Assembly (NCBI GenBank): GCA_004794655.1
Contig: SMMW01000525.1
Location: 62,001 to 126,000, forward strand
DNA: 64,000 nt
Reading direction: 5' to 3'
DNA from: Marisa cornuarietis
Lineage: Eukaryota > Mollusca > Gastropoda > Architaenioglossa > Ampullariidae
The notes under the pieces are model-generated. The model made no database searches. It was not told the DNA's origin and worked only from the letters and a program-made list of their open reading frames with translations. Shown here one piece after another: positions 9,500 to 20,089 of this stretch (within the stretch, counting starts at the first letter, position 1; each line of letters opens with the position of its first letter). Made by a program: the position numbers and the translations under genes.

Positions 9500-10591
9500 T
9501 TACCTTTTCCAGCTGTCATTTAGGTTTGAATTTAAATCTAGAGATTCTGTAAACCTATGCCAGTCATCTTTTTTAGCTTGTAGGATAGTGTTTTTTGCTA
9601 AGGACCGTGACTTTTTGTATTCTAGTCTGTTTTCGATAGTTTTATTTTTCTTCCATATCTTTAGTTTATATTTTCTATTTCTAATTACCTTTTCACAGTC
9701 TTTATTCCACCATGCTTGGCCAGCATATTTATACTTGCTACCGTTGCCGTTTGGTGTTGCCGATTGGATAGCTTTCATGATACTGTTTGTCAGTTTGGCT
9801 GTCTTCGTATCTATGTCATCATCAGGGAGCCATACCTCACTCAGTAATGTTAGTGACTGGTATAGGTTCCAGTTAGTTTTTTTAGTATTAATTCTGAAGG
9901 TTTGAGGGTTTGGGTGATTTAGTTTGGTTTCTGGCATGGCAATCATGATTGGGAAGTGGTCACTCCCTAGGGTGTCTTCTTCATAAACTTCCCATTTCAA
10001 GATATTTGCTAGTTCTGGGGTACATATTGATAGGTCTATGGCTGAGGTTGAGTCTGTAACGCCTTGGCAATAAACATGAGTGGGCTGACCATTATTTAAT
10101 AAACACATATTCGAATTATCCATTGCTTCTTCTAACATTTTGCCTCCTTTGTCTGCTTTTGGTTTATCCCTATCCCAGAGTGGGTTTTTAGCATTGAAGT
10201 CCCCTAGGATTAGAATGGCTGATAGGAAAACATTTGTTAGATCATCTACTGTGATTTTGCTGTATTTGTACATGTTAGGGATGTATATGTTGGCTATTTT
10301 TAATTTTTTACCTGATGGTAAAGTGATTTCAGCTATGATTATCTCTAGTTCGGGGTTTAGTTGGTGGTTTACTTCTGTGACTATTAATTCGGTTTTAACA
10401 TAGATAGCTACTCCTCCTGTGAGTGGTTTAGGTCTCGACTTGTAGATAGGGGGGAATTTATAGCCTGGAATTGGAATTGGTTCTCGGGCGAAGTTTACTT
10501 CCTGTAGGGCTATTACATCTGGCAAACTATTTTTAATGAAGTTTAATAGCTCGTGTTTGTTACTATTTAGTGTCCTGCAGTTCCACTGCAT
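9500..10591 (-). CDS. LINE ORF2, AP-endonuclease segment
   Basis: Apurinic-type endonuclease that nicks target DNA for target-primed reverse transcription. Landmarks are MQWNCRTLN, IALQEVN, GGVAIYVK, LGDFNAKNPLWD and GSDHFPI. The ATG chosen is at 10591. The frame is open further upstream and overlaps the end of ORF1, whose stop is at 10617. It ends at a TAA (9500-9502), which is the frameshift to the RT segment rather than a natural end. Confidence 0.9.
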   Translation of the reverse strand: MQWNCRTLNSNKHELLNFIKNSLPDVIALQEVNFAREPIPIPGYKFPPIYKSRPKPLTGGVAIYVKTELIVTEVNHQLNPELEIIIAEITLPSGKKLKIANIYIPNMYKYSKITVDDLTNVFLSAILILGDFNAKNPLWDRDKPKADKGGKMLEEAMDNSNMCLLNNGQPTHVYCQGVTDSTSAIDLSICTPELANILKWEVYEEDTLGSDHFPIMIAMPETKLNHPNPQTFRINTKKTNWNLYQSLTLLSEVWLPDDDIDTKTAKLTNSIMKAIQSATPNGNGSKYKYAGQAWWNKDCEKVIRNRKYKLKIWKKNKTIENRLEYKKSRSLAKNTILQAKKDDWHRFTESLDLNSNLNDSWKR

Positions 10592-10616
10592 AAACTTCAC
10601 CTGTTTGTTATCCGTT

Positions 10617-11830
10617 TTAATATAGTAGTAAGTTCATCAGTCCTGACAGGGTTTGAAGCATAGTTATTAACACTGGCATTTCTTTTTCTTTTAGGTCTTC
10701 ATTTCTTATAATCTTGCTGCTATATTCATTTATTTTCCCCATTAATGACATGACAACTGCGGAAAGATTGTCACAGGTCTCTGTGGTTTTTGTCGGGTCT
10801 GTTGTCGTTGGTGGGTGACTGTCTTGATCGGTGGTCATTGTATTTTCCGTTATTGTCTGGTTTTCTATGTTGTGGTCATTTACTAGCTCTGACGTGGCTT
10901 CTTCTATGGTCTGTGAGGCTGGGACAGGGTTTTCTGACCGGGAAGCTGTCTGAGGGGCCGGTGGAGGTGGGGTTTGTTGTTCTTTGAGGGGCTCCCTAGT
11001 GGGTGCTGTGTCCTTTCTGGACCAGTACTTTTCTTTTGACGTGTTTAGCGCTTCCCTGTATGACATTTGGCCAGTTGCGCTGATCTGGCTGGCTTGCCTA
11101 TGAATGACCCTACAAGGGCAGCCTCCATATCGAGCACTGTGGCCAGTGGTGCCACAGTTTATGCAGGCAAAGTCCTTGTTGTTTTGGATTGTGCACGCTC
11201 TGGTGTCATGCCCTTCGCCGCATCGCCCACAAACCGCCTTGAGTTTGCAGTTAGTTGCAACGTGACCAAAGCCGTTACAGTTGTAACACTGCCGTTCGGT
11301 CTGATGAAACTGTTCAACTCTGTAAGTTTGGTAACCTATTTTTACTGATGTAGGCGTCTCGCTGTTTTGGAATTCGAGGAGGATCGCCTTACTTGGGGCA
11401 GATTTGTTGTCTTTGGTTCTAAAACTGAATCTTTTTAGCGCTCTAACTTTGGGGCCTTTGTCGCTCGCTAATAATTCGTTTATTTCGTCCAGGCTTTCGT
11501 CAAGTGGGATATTCTTCACTACACCTAGTCCTTTTTTGTTGTCAGACTTTACAGAGATGTTTTGTCCTGGTTGATAACATGTTATTGCTAGACCTAGGAA
11601 TATTTTAAGATTTGCTGCCTCTTCCTGTTGGCATTTATTTGAGCAGCCAATGATTAGTTTGTTGGTCCTGGGATTTGGCCGTATCTCTGCGACCTCACCT
11701 ATTTTTCTTTTAACTTCTGTGGTTAACTTGACAGGGCCAGCTGTTACGATTGCCCTGTTTTCTTTTTGAACTGGGGCAATTACTATGGGAAATCGTAGCT
11801 CAGGCACGTTCCCTTGTCCTTTGGGAGATT
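10617..11830 (-). CDS. LINE ORF1 (gag-like, triple CCHC), 5'-truncated
   Basis: RNA-binding ORF1 protein, nearly 400 aa. A basic N-terminal half is followed by three zinc knuckles (CYNCNGFGHVATNC, CGRCGEGHDTRAC, CINCGTTGHSARYGGC) and a Pro/Thr-rich tail. No in-frame ATG lies between the element edge at 11830 and the conserved PELRFPIV start, so the original initiator was lost by 5' truncation. The stop at 10617 is 26 bp from the ORF2 ATG, a usual bicistronic layout. Confidence 0.88.
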
Positions 11831-11831
11831 T

Positions 11832-12369
11832 TATTGACTGTGTCGTGAGTAAGCTGACATTTTATAAGGATTATTGTGGAAGAACGAGAGAGCGTGAATG
11901 ACGTCAGTTGTACGGAAGACGTGTATGATGATGTAAAAAAGTGAAGGAAATGACGTGAGAGAGAGCGCGAGCAGCAGTGAGTAGTCAGGTAGGAGAAGAG
12001 AGAGGTTTAGGACGGAAAGACAAGTAGAGTAGGAATTGTAAGAAGAATTTGTTGAGTAGGGCGTTTAGGAGTATATAGATGGATGAGGTGAGTAGGTATT
12101 CCTGTAGATATTCAGACAGGCAGGACTCAAAGGTTAGGGATTTTATTATTTTAAAGTAATCTGGATGTAGGAATCATTTTTAACTGACTTTTCATTTGTG
12201 TATTTTTCTTGTTTTCTTCTTTTATTCACACTTAGTAAAGCAGAGAGATTCGTTAGGCAAATCATTCTTTTCTTTTAATTTGTGTGAAAGAACACGTGTT
12301 TGTCAGACTCCGTGTATGTGTTAAAAGGATTAAGTGACTGATACACTGCGCGGTGGTCCTGACATATTG
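11832..12369 (-). mobile_element. Solo-LTR-like repeat, copy 1
   Basis: About 528 bp (11837-12364), repeated at 48014-48542 with high identity. On the minus strand it begins TGTCAGGACC and includes AATAAA. A 5-bp TATTG lies on each side (11832-11836 and 12365-12369), fitting an integrase-type target duplication. The 3' end (CACAGT) is not the canonical CA, so LTR identity is tentative. Both copies keep a TGACGTCA palindrome (copy 1 near 11899). The I-like LINE later inserted across its low-coordinate edge. Confidence 0.55.
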
Positions 12370-13083
12370 TGAGGAAAGGTAACTATGATACTATCATAAA
12401 CGATTTTACTGTGTCACGTGTCTTAGAGTGGGTTTCGAGAGAAGCCGGTCTCCACTTGTATAAGTACTTTTACTTTGATCAATCGAAAGCACTTTGACAA
12501 TAAGCAACAGGCAGCAAAAATCAGTCCCTTTTTCTCAATTCCTATCTTCACCATTTAAAAGAAGGGAGTAAGGTCATCCTCTACAAGGACTCGATCGGTC
12601 GTAGGCAAGCATATTCAAAACTGTTTCCAAGAGGATTTTAATAAGACTTTGCAATATTGGCCACTAAGAGCTGCTCCCCTGTTCAGTAGGCAACAGAGCA
12701 GCGATAGGGTAAGAACGAGAACCTGCTCTATGACCAGCGGTACGCAGTTTTACTGCTTGTCGTTGCTAATGGTGACCAGGAGGAAATCGATTTACGATCT
12801 GAAACGCGGGGACATGACGAGTGCAGAAGACCATCGCCAAAGTTAGCTTCAGCGACTCAGCAGCCTCATGTGACGCTCGTGTACGATGACACTTCGTAAC
12901 ATGATCACACCGACACCACTGTGGTCATCACACTATCATCACTGTACCAACAACATTTTCATCTGTTGATGTCTTATGATTAAAAATCCAGCCCTGAATA
13001 CACACCCAAACACAAACAACTAGTTATTAAGAACAATTGCTGAAGAAAGATTTAAGTATATAATAATTTCTGCATGGTCTTAC

Positions 13084-13159
13084 CACATGAAAACTTCAGT
13101 ACAGATATAAAGATGGCAAGTAGTACAGAGGATTTCAGCCTCAGCTCAAATCTCCTCAT
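13084..13159 (-). pseudogene. Orphan lectin signal-peptide exon (copy 1)
   Basis: A 76-bp exon starting at ATG 13159: MRRFELRLKSSVLLAIFIS, then VLKFSC, and a GTAAG donor at 13083. It is closely related to exon 1 of genes B/C and ends in the same phase (1). No lectin exon 2-4 follows on the minus strand before the duplication edge at 12669 and the LTR/LINE block. It therefore appears to be the first exon of a truncated tandem lectin gene. Confidence 0.72.
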
Positions 13160-13624
13160 CGTGATTGAGGACAGCAAGTATTTGACTCTTCCTTTGGCTA
13201 CGATGCTGACATGAGTAAAGCTTTGAATTCTGTTAGGATAAAGACAAGAGGTAGTCAGTAACCCTGCGCCTTGTATTATAAATGGTGTTAGTGCAAACAA
13301 ACTTCCCCGTTCATTCACTTAGGGTTGTAACCCACGGCACAGAGTTCTGACCACATAAATATCACCCCCTCCCTGTTTTAAATTTAAATATTACAGGTAT
13401 CACTAATATTACTCAACCACATACTTCATATAAAACAAAAGTCTTAACTTGTTTTTTTCAGCTTTTTATTTCAGATGGAGGAATGCGGTAAATTTATTTG
13501 TACAATAATTATAAGACATTGTACAGTTTGTAAACAATAAAGTGAGCTTACACTGAGATTGTACAGTCAATAGACAACGGAGTCATCTTGCACTGAGGAT
13601 TTTGACGATAAAACTGTAGTCAAC

Positions 13625-16204
13625 CTAGTTCTGGAATCTGCTCAAGAAAAAAAAAAAGAAAAACCTTTTAGTTTCTTGTTAGAACTATTTTACATTTATT
13701 ACCCTAATAATGATTCATGATAATGAGGATGATGATAGAAGGTTTGCACAGCAGCATAACATTTTACCGTTAGAAGAAGACGAAAGTTAACAAATGTTAT
13801 ATTACTTACTTCGCTTCACAAACAATAAAGATTCTTGCGTCGCAACGGCAGTCGTTCCAAAATCCAGTTGAATAAAATTCTCCACAGTCCTCCTCTCCAA
13901 CATTGTTTGGTTCACCCTTAGTTCATCTAGTGAAAGAAACTGTTGTTTTTCTCCTGCTGAACAGCTCATTAATGCGATCTTGTGCTCTGCTAGCGTATAC
14001 CCAATGACCCTCGTCAAACAGGTCGGTTATTCCCATCCATACACTTTCCCCTGTAAAACAAATGTGCGCCGGTTTTTACTAAGTGAAAATCTTATTTTAC
14101 ATATGTTTTAAATGTATATAGCTAGTCTTTTTGTCTCTTTTATGCCCTTTCTAGTTTATAATGTACTAAGGCGCGTGAAGACGTTTCGGTTAAATAATCG
14201 TGCAAGGTATAATATACAATATAAATGTACCAGGTACAAAGTAGAAGGTACAAGGGCAGCTAAAATAGTATATTTGCTAGGTTTTTGTGTAACACTATAA
14301 GAAGGAAAGCCGTAGACATTTCTGAGTGGCTTAATTGAAAACAGAAAGAGAGCAGAGAATGCGTGGGATACCCACTGACGACACCCGACCTATTTAACTT
14401 AAGTGAACGGTTTGGAAGGGCTGGCACAATAACAGACTGCAACAGCCTAGTAAGCTAGTCTAGTTCAGACACGTGACCCGGCACGACACGTGACGTCCTT
14501 CAAGGTGCCAGAGGAAGAAGTGGCTTACACAGGGAAGGAGTGGACTAGTCATGTGCAGGACCTACTGACTATCACCCAAGACCGCTAGAAGTCTCGACCC
14601 TTGTCAGCTGCTGCGTCTGTCCATGAACCCCCCCCCCCTCTCATCCGAGTCCAGTAGTAGTTCAGGAAAACAATGAATAGATAAACTTCTACAGCTTAGA
14701 CACGGTGTTTATTCCTTACCCTTGCTGGTAATGAAATTTTGCATAAATGTGTTTTCATCAGAAGAATCGACGGTAAGGATATTATATCCCTCCCTTTTAC
14801 AGAAACCCTGCACACAAATATTATTATACAATATTTAGAATTGTAGAAAGTAAAGGATGTTAGAGACTACCAAAACTGTACGCTAACAAACATACAAAAT
14901 TATCTTTTTTACCATTGTTGTAGAGAATAAATGTTAAATAAATTCCTCTTACAAATTAAAAAAATTATAAATTAAAAATTTACGCACTTTCATGATTCAT
15001 TATCTTTCACATTGACGCAAAACACTGGAGACAGTAACCTTACCTAATTATTAAAGTCTTTGACAAAAAATGTAAAAAACTATTGTAATTAAAATACTAT
15101 TTTATACTATCTCTATCTACTTGAAATACAAATCTGGCAAAACAAAACAACTTTTATGGCTTATTGTCAGCATTTTATTTGTTTGTACATTTATAGACCT
15201 GACTTTTATTTGTTTCTGTATTGATAGACCTGTCTATGTCGGCATTGACACAACTACTATAGGCAGGTTAGCATTAGGAGTGTCACCCGCGCTTCTGGGT
15301 AGGTGGCTCTGCTCGCAACGAATTTGTAGCAACTGTCTTGGAACCGATCCCAGTCCTGCTGACAGGCGGCATCTACGTCAGCAAGCAAGATGATAGAAAG
15401 TGTGTCACTCTCTCCTCTCACATCTCGTACAACTGTCAAGTGATGTTAACTTTTGAAAAAGTCTCGAGGAGGGGGGGGAAGCTCTTGGAGAAGCTAGTTA
15501 CCTCTTGCTGGCACTTGCACTCACGTCCCTAGCAGACTAAACAAAGTAGTTGTACTGACGTTAGCAAGCGAGGCGAGACAGTGACTGGCGAGACAGGTGC
15601 TGGTAGGACCCTACGTTAGAACTGCTCAACTTGTTCTCGTCTGAGATGATACGAGAAAACCAGTCCTCGAATCATTCCCGGTATCGTGGTCACAGTGGTT
15701 CGCTAAGATTGACTCTGTTGCTGTCTATCAACCATCACGAGGACAGTTAGTCCCGAGTCACTGTCATGTTTTCTTAACCCTCTGTGAACCTGAACTAAAC
15801 GTAGCGCCCCGAGACCATGTGAATTGTTTTCTAAACAAAATGAGCTGATGACTGTAAAGGACAAGGATCCTACACATGTCTGTATGTATGTCTGTATGTA
15901 ACCATAACACTGATGTACCCTTCTGTGATAACCACATAGGTAGTAGTGAATATTAGCACTAGTGCATGTATACTTATCACAATACCACCACGTGCTAAAT
16001 CCATTCACATCAGCTGGTGGCATGTCATTAAGAATAAAATATTAAACAGACAACTGAATTCTAACAGCCAGCGCTTCAAAGAACGATTGGTAAAGACAAA
16101 TTTAAGCATGAAATAAGTTCGCCTCTGGTCCTACCTCGTGAAAACACAGATATAAAGATGACAAGTAGTGCAGACAACTTTAGCCTTATGTCAGATGTTC
16201 TCAT
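13625..16204 (-). pseudogene. Lectin gene B: disabled C-type lectin
   Basis: Copy-1 counterpart of gene C. Exon positions: 16135..16204 (signal peptide MRTSDIRLKLSALLVIF), 15287..15378 (QQDWDRFQDSCY), 14720..14807 (GFCKREGYNIL), 13810..14050 (VWMGITDLFDEGHWV), 13625..13637 (stop). Lesion 1: the exon-2 acceptor is TG (15380-15379), where copy 2 has AG. Lesion 2: in exon 4 the Trp codon of the TRW motif is TGA (13923-13925), ending the protein before the EPNN, WND and last-Cys region. Otherwise the frame is intact through to the last exon. A loop in exon 4 is 12 bp longer than in gene C. AATAAA lies at 13465-13470 (minus). Either lesion alone should abolish a normal lectin. A sequencing error is unlikely to explain both. 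Confidence 0.87.
14500..14640 (+). mobile_element. 3' fragment of RTE-like LINE
   Basis: CAGGACCTACTGACTATC and GTCAGCTGCTGCGTCT, followed by a C-run, match the LINE 3' ends at 47.6 kb (plus) and 56.9 kb (minus). Part of it (from GACTATCACCC) is also in copy 2 at 26.23 kb. Confidence 0.6.
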
Positions 16205-16929
16205 CGTGACTGAGGACAGACAGTAACACAGTAAGTACTTGACTCCTCCTTTGGCAACGACGCTTTTGAGTCCAGCTTTGAATTCTGTTGAGTAAGAAAT
16301 ATATGTGGTAAGGAAAAGGCAGTTTTCTGATGATACTGCTTCAGGTCATCAAAAGGACTGGAGGTAAAAGAAAAAGCATGAAGGATGACTTGTTACATGT
16401 GCATCAACAGACGATAGTGAATGTACATGTACTCACCAGATGAAGACATTGGGAAATGAAATTAAACGACTCGACGTCCTGACAAGCTTGTTACCAAGTG
16501 TTGATATGGTCGCTAGGAGTGTCACGTGCTTCTGACTTTCACATCATTTCCCAGATAGCAGCGCCGCCACCAGGGGTTGTCGTTCCTGACCCTACTTGAC
16601 AACGATGTAGGCGTCTCTAGTGAGGACGGTCGTCTTGTAATAATAGTAATAAATAATAATAATAATAAATGTGTAGCACATACTTACATTTGTAAGGAAT
16701 ATGTTCCTAGCACTTAAATAGAGAACGAGGAATAAACAAATGACAGAAGCATAAACAACAGTATTGGTGACGAAAAAAAAGAAGAAAACGCAAAGAGAAA
16801 CCAAGTGACAACAACTGATAATATCAAGATTCTGTGGAGGATAACAAGTATACAAGTATCAATCAGCGGAAAAAGGAGGAAAGGGTAAATAAGGTTTAGC
16901 CTTGTGTGCACTGTTGTTATGAGTAATGC

Positions 16930-17561
16930 TAAGGGAAGAGGCGCGTTTGAGCGCACATTTAAAGGATTCAATGGTAGGTTGGTGGCGGATATGGAAATGT
17001 AAAAAGTTACATTGTTTCGCTGCACAGTAACTAAAACTCCTGTGACCATATGTTGCTGTTCTGGTGACAGGAACAGTCGTCAGACAAGGAGCGGAGTTTT
17101 CTGGCCGGGAGATAAGGGAAGAAATGTTCAGAGAAATAGTCAGGACAAGAGCCTGCTAAGAAATTAAAACACAGCACAGACAGTTTGTACTGAATGCGAG
17201 AACAGACGGGTAGCCAGTGGAGGAAACGAAGGTTAGGAGTGACATGGTCCCTTTTCGTGGCTCTAAGTACCAGACGAGCAGCGGAGTTCTGTACTCTCTG
17301 GAGTCTCAATGAGGGATGAGGGGCAGCCTGCCAGCAAGGAGTTGCAGTAGTCAAGTCGAGAAAGAACAAACGCACAGACAAGAGTGTTGGTAGCGCGTGT
17401 AGAGAGAAAGTGACGGATGGCACTGATCTTACGAAGCTCATAATAGACAGACTGACAGACAGCTGTAACATGTTTATCATAATAGACAGACTGACAGACA
17501 GCTGTAACATGTTTATCATAATAGACTGACAGACAGCTGTAACATGTTTATCAATGGTCAT
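16930..17561 (-). mobile_element. CR1/L2-like LINE, C-terminal RT fragment
   Basis: The minus frame reads LQRVQNSAARLVLRATKRDH, then LRFLHWLPVCSRIQYKLSVL and CFNFLAGSCPDYF. This is the characteristic end of CR1/L2-type RT proteins (thumb region to C-terminus). It starts exactly where the segmental duplication ends. No RT catalytic core is present, so it is a 5'-truncated dead copy. Confidence 0.82.
17439..17553 (+). repeat. 39-bp tandem repeat, 3 units
   Basis: Unit starts CATAATAGACAGACTGACAG at 17439, 17478 and 17517. The third unit has a 4-bp deletion. Confidence 0.92.
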
Positions 17562-17609
17562 GTCAGCAGTGACAAAAAATCACAGATTCCTAACGGATGA
17601 TCTAAAGGT

Positions 17610-17840
17610 GGGAAAGCGGATGGCCGAGTGGTTAGATAAGCACGGCATACTTCCCCCAGTCAACCCAGCTGACAGGAATGGGTACATGACTCCATAGAGG
17701 GTTGGGGAAGGTAGGGCAGCGAGGGAGAGGAGATTGGCACCACCCTCATGTAAAAGCTGGCCCCGAGAAAAAGGGGTATCTAACACCTCACTCCCCAAAG
17801 ATCTGAAAAGGTAATGGGATGACCTTTACCTTTACCTTTC
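17610..17840 (+). mobile_element. SINE-1 copy 2 (B box deleted)
   Basis: GCGGATGGCCGAGTGGTTAG head, then an internal deletion removing the B-box part of the tRNA-like region, then the SINE-1 body and a (CCTTTA)n tail. No target-site duplication was found. It separates two different LINE fragments. Confidence 0.82.
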
Positions 17841-18365
17841 AGCCTCAGCTTCAGGTTCGTTAGAACAAGGTCATGGTCGCTACCTATGTCAGCGCCTGGG
17901 TACGTCCTTGTCTTGGCCCTGTTGATGCTGGATTTGAAGCATCTTGGCAGTAGATACAGTCGATCTGAGTATGGACCAGTCCGTCTGGTGAGTGCCACGT
18001 GGCTGTCCTTGATTTCTTGTGGGGATGTAAGGTGTTGGCTAAGGTGAGTCTCTGGCTCTGTGCAAACTCTAGGAGTCTGACGCCCCTGTGGTTGGTTTCA
18101 CCAAGGCCAAATTTCCCCACCGTTCCTGCCCATTGCTGGTAGGCGTCTGGGCCAACCTTGGCCTTCCAGTCTCCGAGCACAACCATGATGTCCTTTTTTG
18201 GGACTGCCTTCACAACCTTGTCCAGTTGTCTTCATGTGTGGATGTTGGATCGTATACTTGGACAATGGTGACATTGTGGGTGTCATGAGATAACTCTAGA
18301 GGGTAGGTAACAATCTGCCCACTTAGTGTCTAGAGCGCCTTGTTGACAAGCCTGAGGCCCTTTGG
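17841..18365 (-). mobile_element. RTE-like LINE endonuclease fragment, C-terminal part
   Basis: The minus strand encodes VTIVQVYDPTST, KKDIMVVLGDWKAKVG, YQQWAGTVGKFGLGETN and RGVRLLEFA, then TATWHSPDG. These are the middle and end of an AP-endonuclease domain of the 'craniofacial development protein 2-like' LINE type. It is frameshifted near 18200. The N-terminal part of the same domain lies at 19.5-20.04 kb. Confidence 0.8.
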
Positions 18366-19495
18366 CGAGGAAGCAGGGGCGTATGTTTTGGTATGGACGC
18401 CTAAATAAACGCATGGAACAGAAGGTGCTAAGTTATTTAGGCCGCCATGCGTGACTGATGGCTGGCTAAAAGTCAACAAACGTCTAGGGAGAGAAAGAGC
18501 TAGAGGCGTGCACGTGGTTCCCGCCAGACCACGTAATAGGACAGGGGGGAGGGAGGGTTAGCCACCTGACCGCAACCATCTGTAGGTGTGGCCAGTGGTC
18601 AGAGAGAGATCTCCTCCTGTCGATTGCTCGCTATACTTGTTGCTGATTGGATGATGAGTGAGTGACCAATGGCATCCCTCGATGTATGTATCTGTGAGAA
18701 TGTGGAGAGATAAATAGAGAGACAAGAACACACTTCACTTGCTTTTCGGCGAACATCTGAGTGGGGGAGCAACGGGTCACCAGCCAAAGCGGCTTCAGCT
18801 TTCTAACGCCAGCTACACTTCTGCCTCGGACCAAGTCTTAGCCACGAGGGCAAGACTCGGGAGGAAACAAGTTGGGTTAGAGAACCTTGAGAGAAGGAGG
18901 CAAGTAATTGAAGACGTACTGTCAAGACTGCCTGCTGTCGTCGTGGAGAGGAAAGGGCTGTGTGACTGTGGGCTCGCTCTACCGGTGTGAGAGGTAGAGG
19001 CTCAACGTTGAGGCCGCCAGAAGTCGTCGGTTCTCAAGGGCTGAGACCGTCTGTGGTGGTGTTTGCTTGGCGGCTGTACGAGGCATTACAGTCGTCGAGG
19101 AACCCACGTGTGTACCTCGAGTGGTACAAGGCTCGAATCTGGGTCACCGGGAGAAGCAGTCGTCGCTCTCTGACGGGGTGACAGTTCGAGGGACGAAGAC
19201 GTCAGACCATCAGACATCACTTCGAAGGAAAATCGTCAAGTGTGTCGTGGCAGTCAACTGAAGTATTGGACTCTCAACAAACCAGCTGTAACAGAGCTAA
19301 GTTGGTGCGCTTGCGAGTGTGTATGGTATTTGTAAAGAGAGGCAACAGCACTGTAACATCAGAAGTACGCTCTAGCACGGATAGTATTGGGACCCCCCTA
19401 GACGAGTCCATTTGATTGTGTTTTGCTTGAAATGTTTTGTATGAATAAACCTTTTCTTTATTGTTCCATTGAAATCACACGTCGTTGAGTATTGT
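18366..19495 (+). mobile_element. Insertion splitting the endonuclease (LTR-like?)
   Basis: About 1.1 kb with no long ORF and higher GC than its surroundings. It sits between the two halves of one endonuclease domain. It has a TATA-like GATAAATAGAGA near 18708 and an AATAAA near 19444, an arrangement that would suit a long terminal repeat. Its ends and target duplication were not resolved, so the class is uncertain. Confidence 0.35.
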
Positions 19496-20085
19496 GTTCG
19501 GGGAAGAGCAGGGGTGGGGGCTCGTGAGCCAAGTTGTGTAGTTGGATGACCGACGTGTGATTATCGTGTGTTTTCCCCTGCTGTTAATGTTGACGTGGGC
19601 GGCTAGTGTTGAGTAACTAGTGCCCACGTGCCCATTCCCCGGGGCCAGTATCCATGTTCTGGTGGAAAGACCAGGGATACTGTCACAGTGGGGCTTAACT
19701 GAGACAGTAATGGAGATCAGCCGGCTGGATACGGGTGTACAGCTGATGACGGCCGCGGCCACCTTCCTGTGCACGAGGAAGCCCACGCCGTACTCATGCC
19801 TGGCGTCCTCCCCACTGTACCACAGTCTGTGGCCGTCGTCCGTCGATGTTTCCCCAAATCCTTTCCATCTGACCTCCGCCAGTCCCACAATGTCCCACTG
19901 GTACCGTTGTAGCTCGTGTGTGAGTTGATGCACTTTTCCGCACTGGTATAACGTGCGTACGTTAATATGAAAATGAATGCCTTGGGAAACACTACTCCGC
20001 ACAACATCAGTAAAGTGCTGACAGAAGAGAGATCACCCGCCAGTAGGTTTGATTCGACTGCACAGACTAACAGGTTTTTAATCAT
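19496..20085 (-). mobile_element. RTE-like LINE endonuclease fragment, N-terminal part
   Basis: The minus strand encodes NVRTLYQCGKVHQLTHELQR, YQWDIVGLAEVRWKG, HRLWYSG and EYGVGFLVHRK. This is the N-terminal half of an AP endonuclease with the catalytic Glu in EVRW. It is probably continuous with 17841-18365 before the intervening insertion. Confidence 0.85.
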
Positions 20086-20089
20086 CCCA

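Larger units (their letters stand above)
6318..11844 (-). mobile_element. I-superfamily LINE, 5.5 kb, with 14-bp TSD
   Basis: Non-LTR retrotransposon on the minus strand. Order 5'->3': ORF1 (gag-like, three CCHC knuckles), then ORF2 with AP endonuclease, RT, RNase H and a C-terminal Zn motif, a ~450-bp 3' UTR and a (CAA)7 tail seen as (TTG)n at 6333-6353. The exact 14-mer TTATTGACTGTGTC lies at 6318-6331, just outside the tail, and at 11831-11844, so the element spans 6332-11830. It is slightly 5'-truncated: ORF1 is open to the junction and has lost its ATG. RNase H together with a CCHC ORF1 points to the I/Nimb/Ingi group (inference). ORF2 has three frame breaks, so this copy is inactive as sequenced. 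Confidence 0.92.
12669..16929. repeat. Segmental duplication, copy 1
   Basis: Matches 22524-28600 in the same orientation. Homology begins at CTGCTCCCCTGTTCAGTAGG and ends at GTTATGAGTAATGCT. It includes lectin pseudogene B and an orphan lectin exon 1. Relative to copy 2 it lacks ~0.65 kb at 23.16-23.82 kb, ~1.3 kb at 24.9-26.23 kb and ~0.4-0.5 kb in intron 2. It has ~0.38 kb extra at 15.70-16.08 kb. Confidence 0.93.

Noticed and set aside
11067..11348. Plus-strand 93-codon open frame
   Set aside because: Antisense to the CCHC region of LINE ORF1.
19475..20085. Host 'craniofacial development protein 2-like' gene
   Set aside because: The sequence is a LINE AP-endonuclease fragment. That name is a known mis-annotation of such elements.
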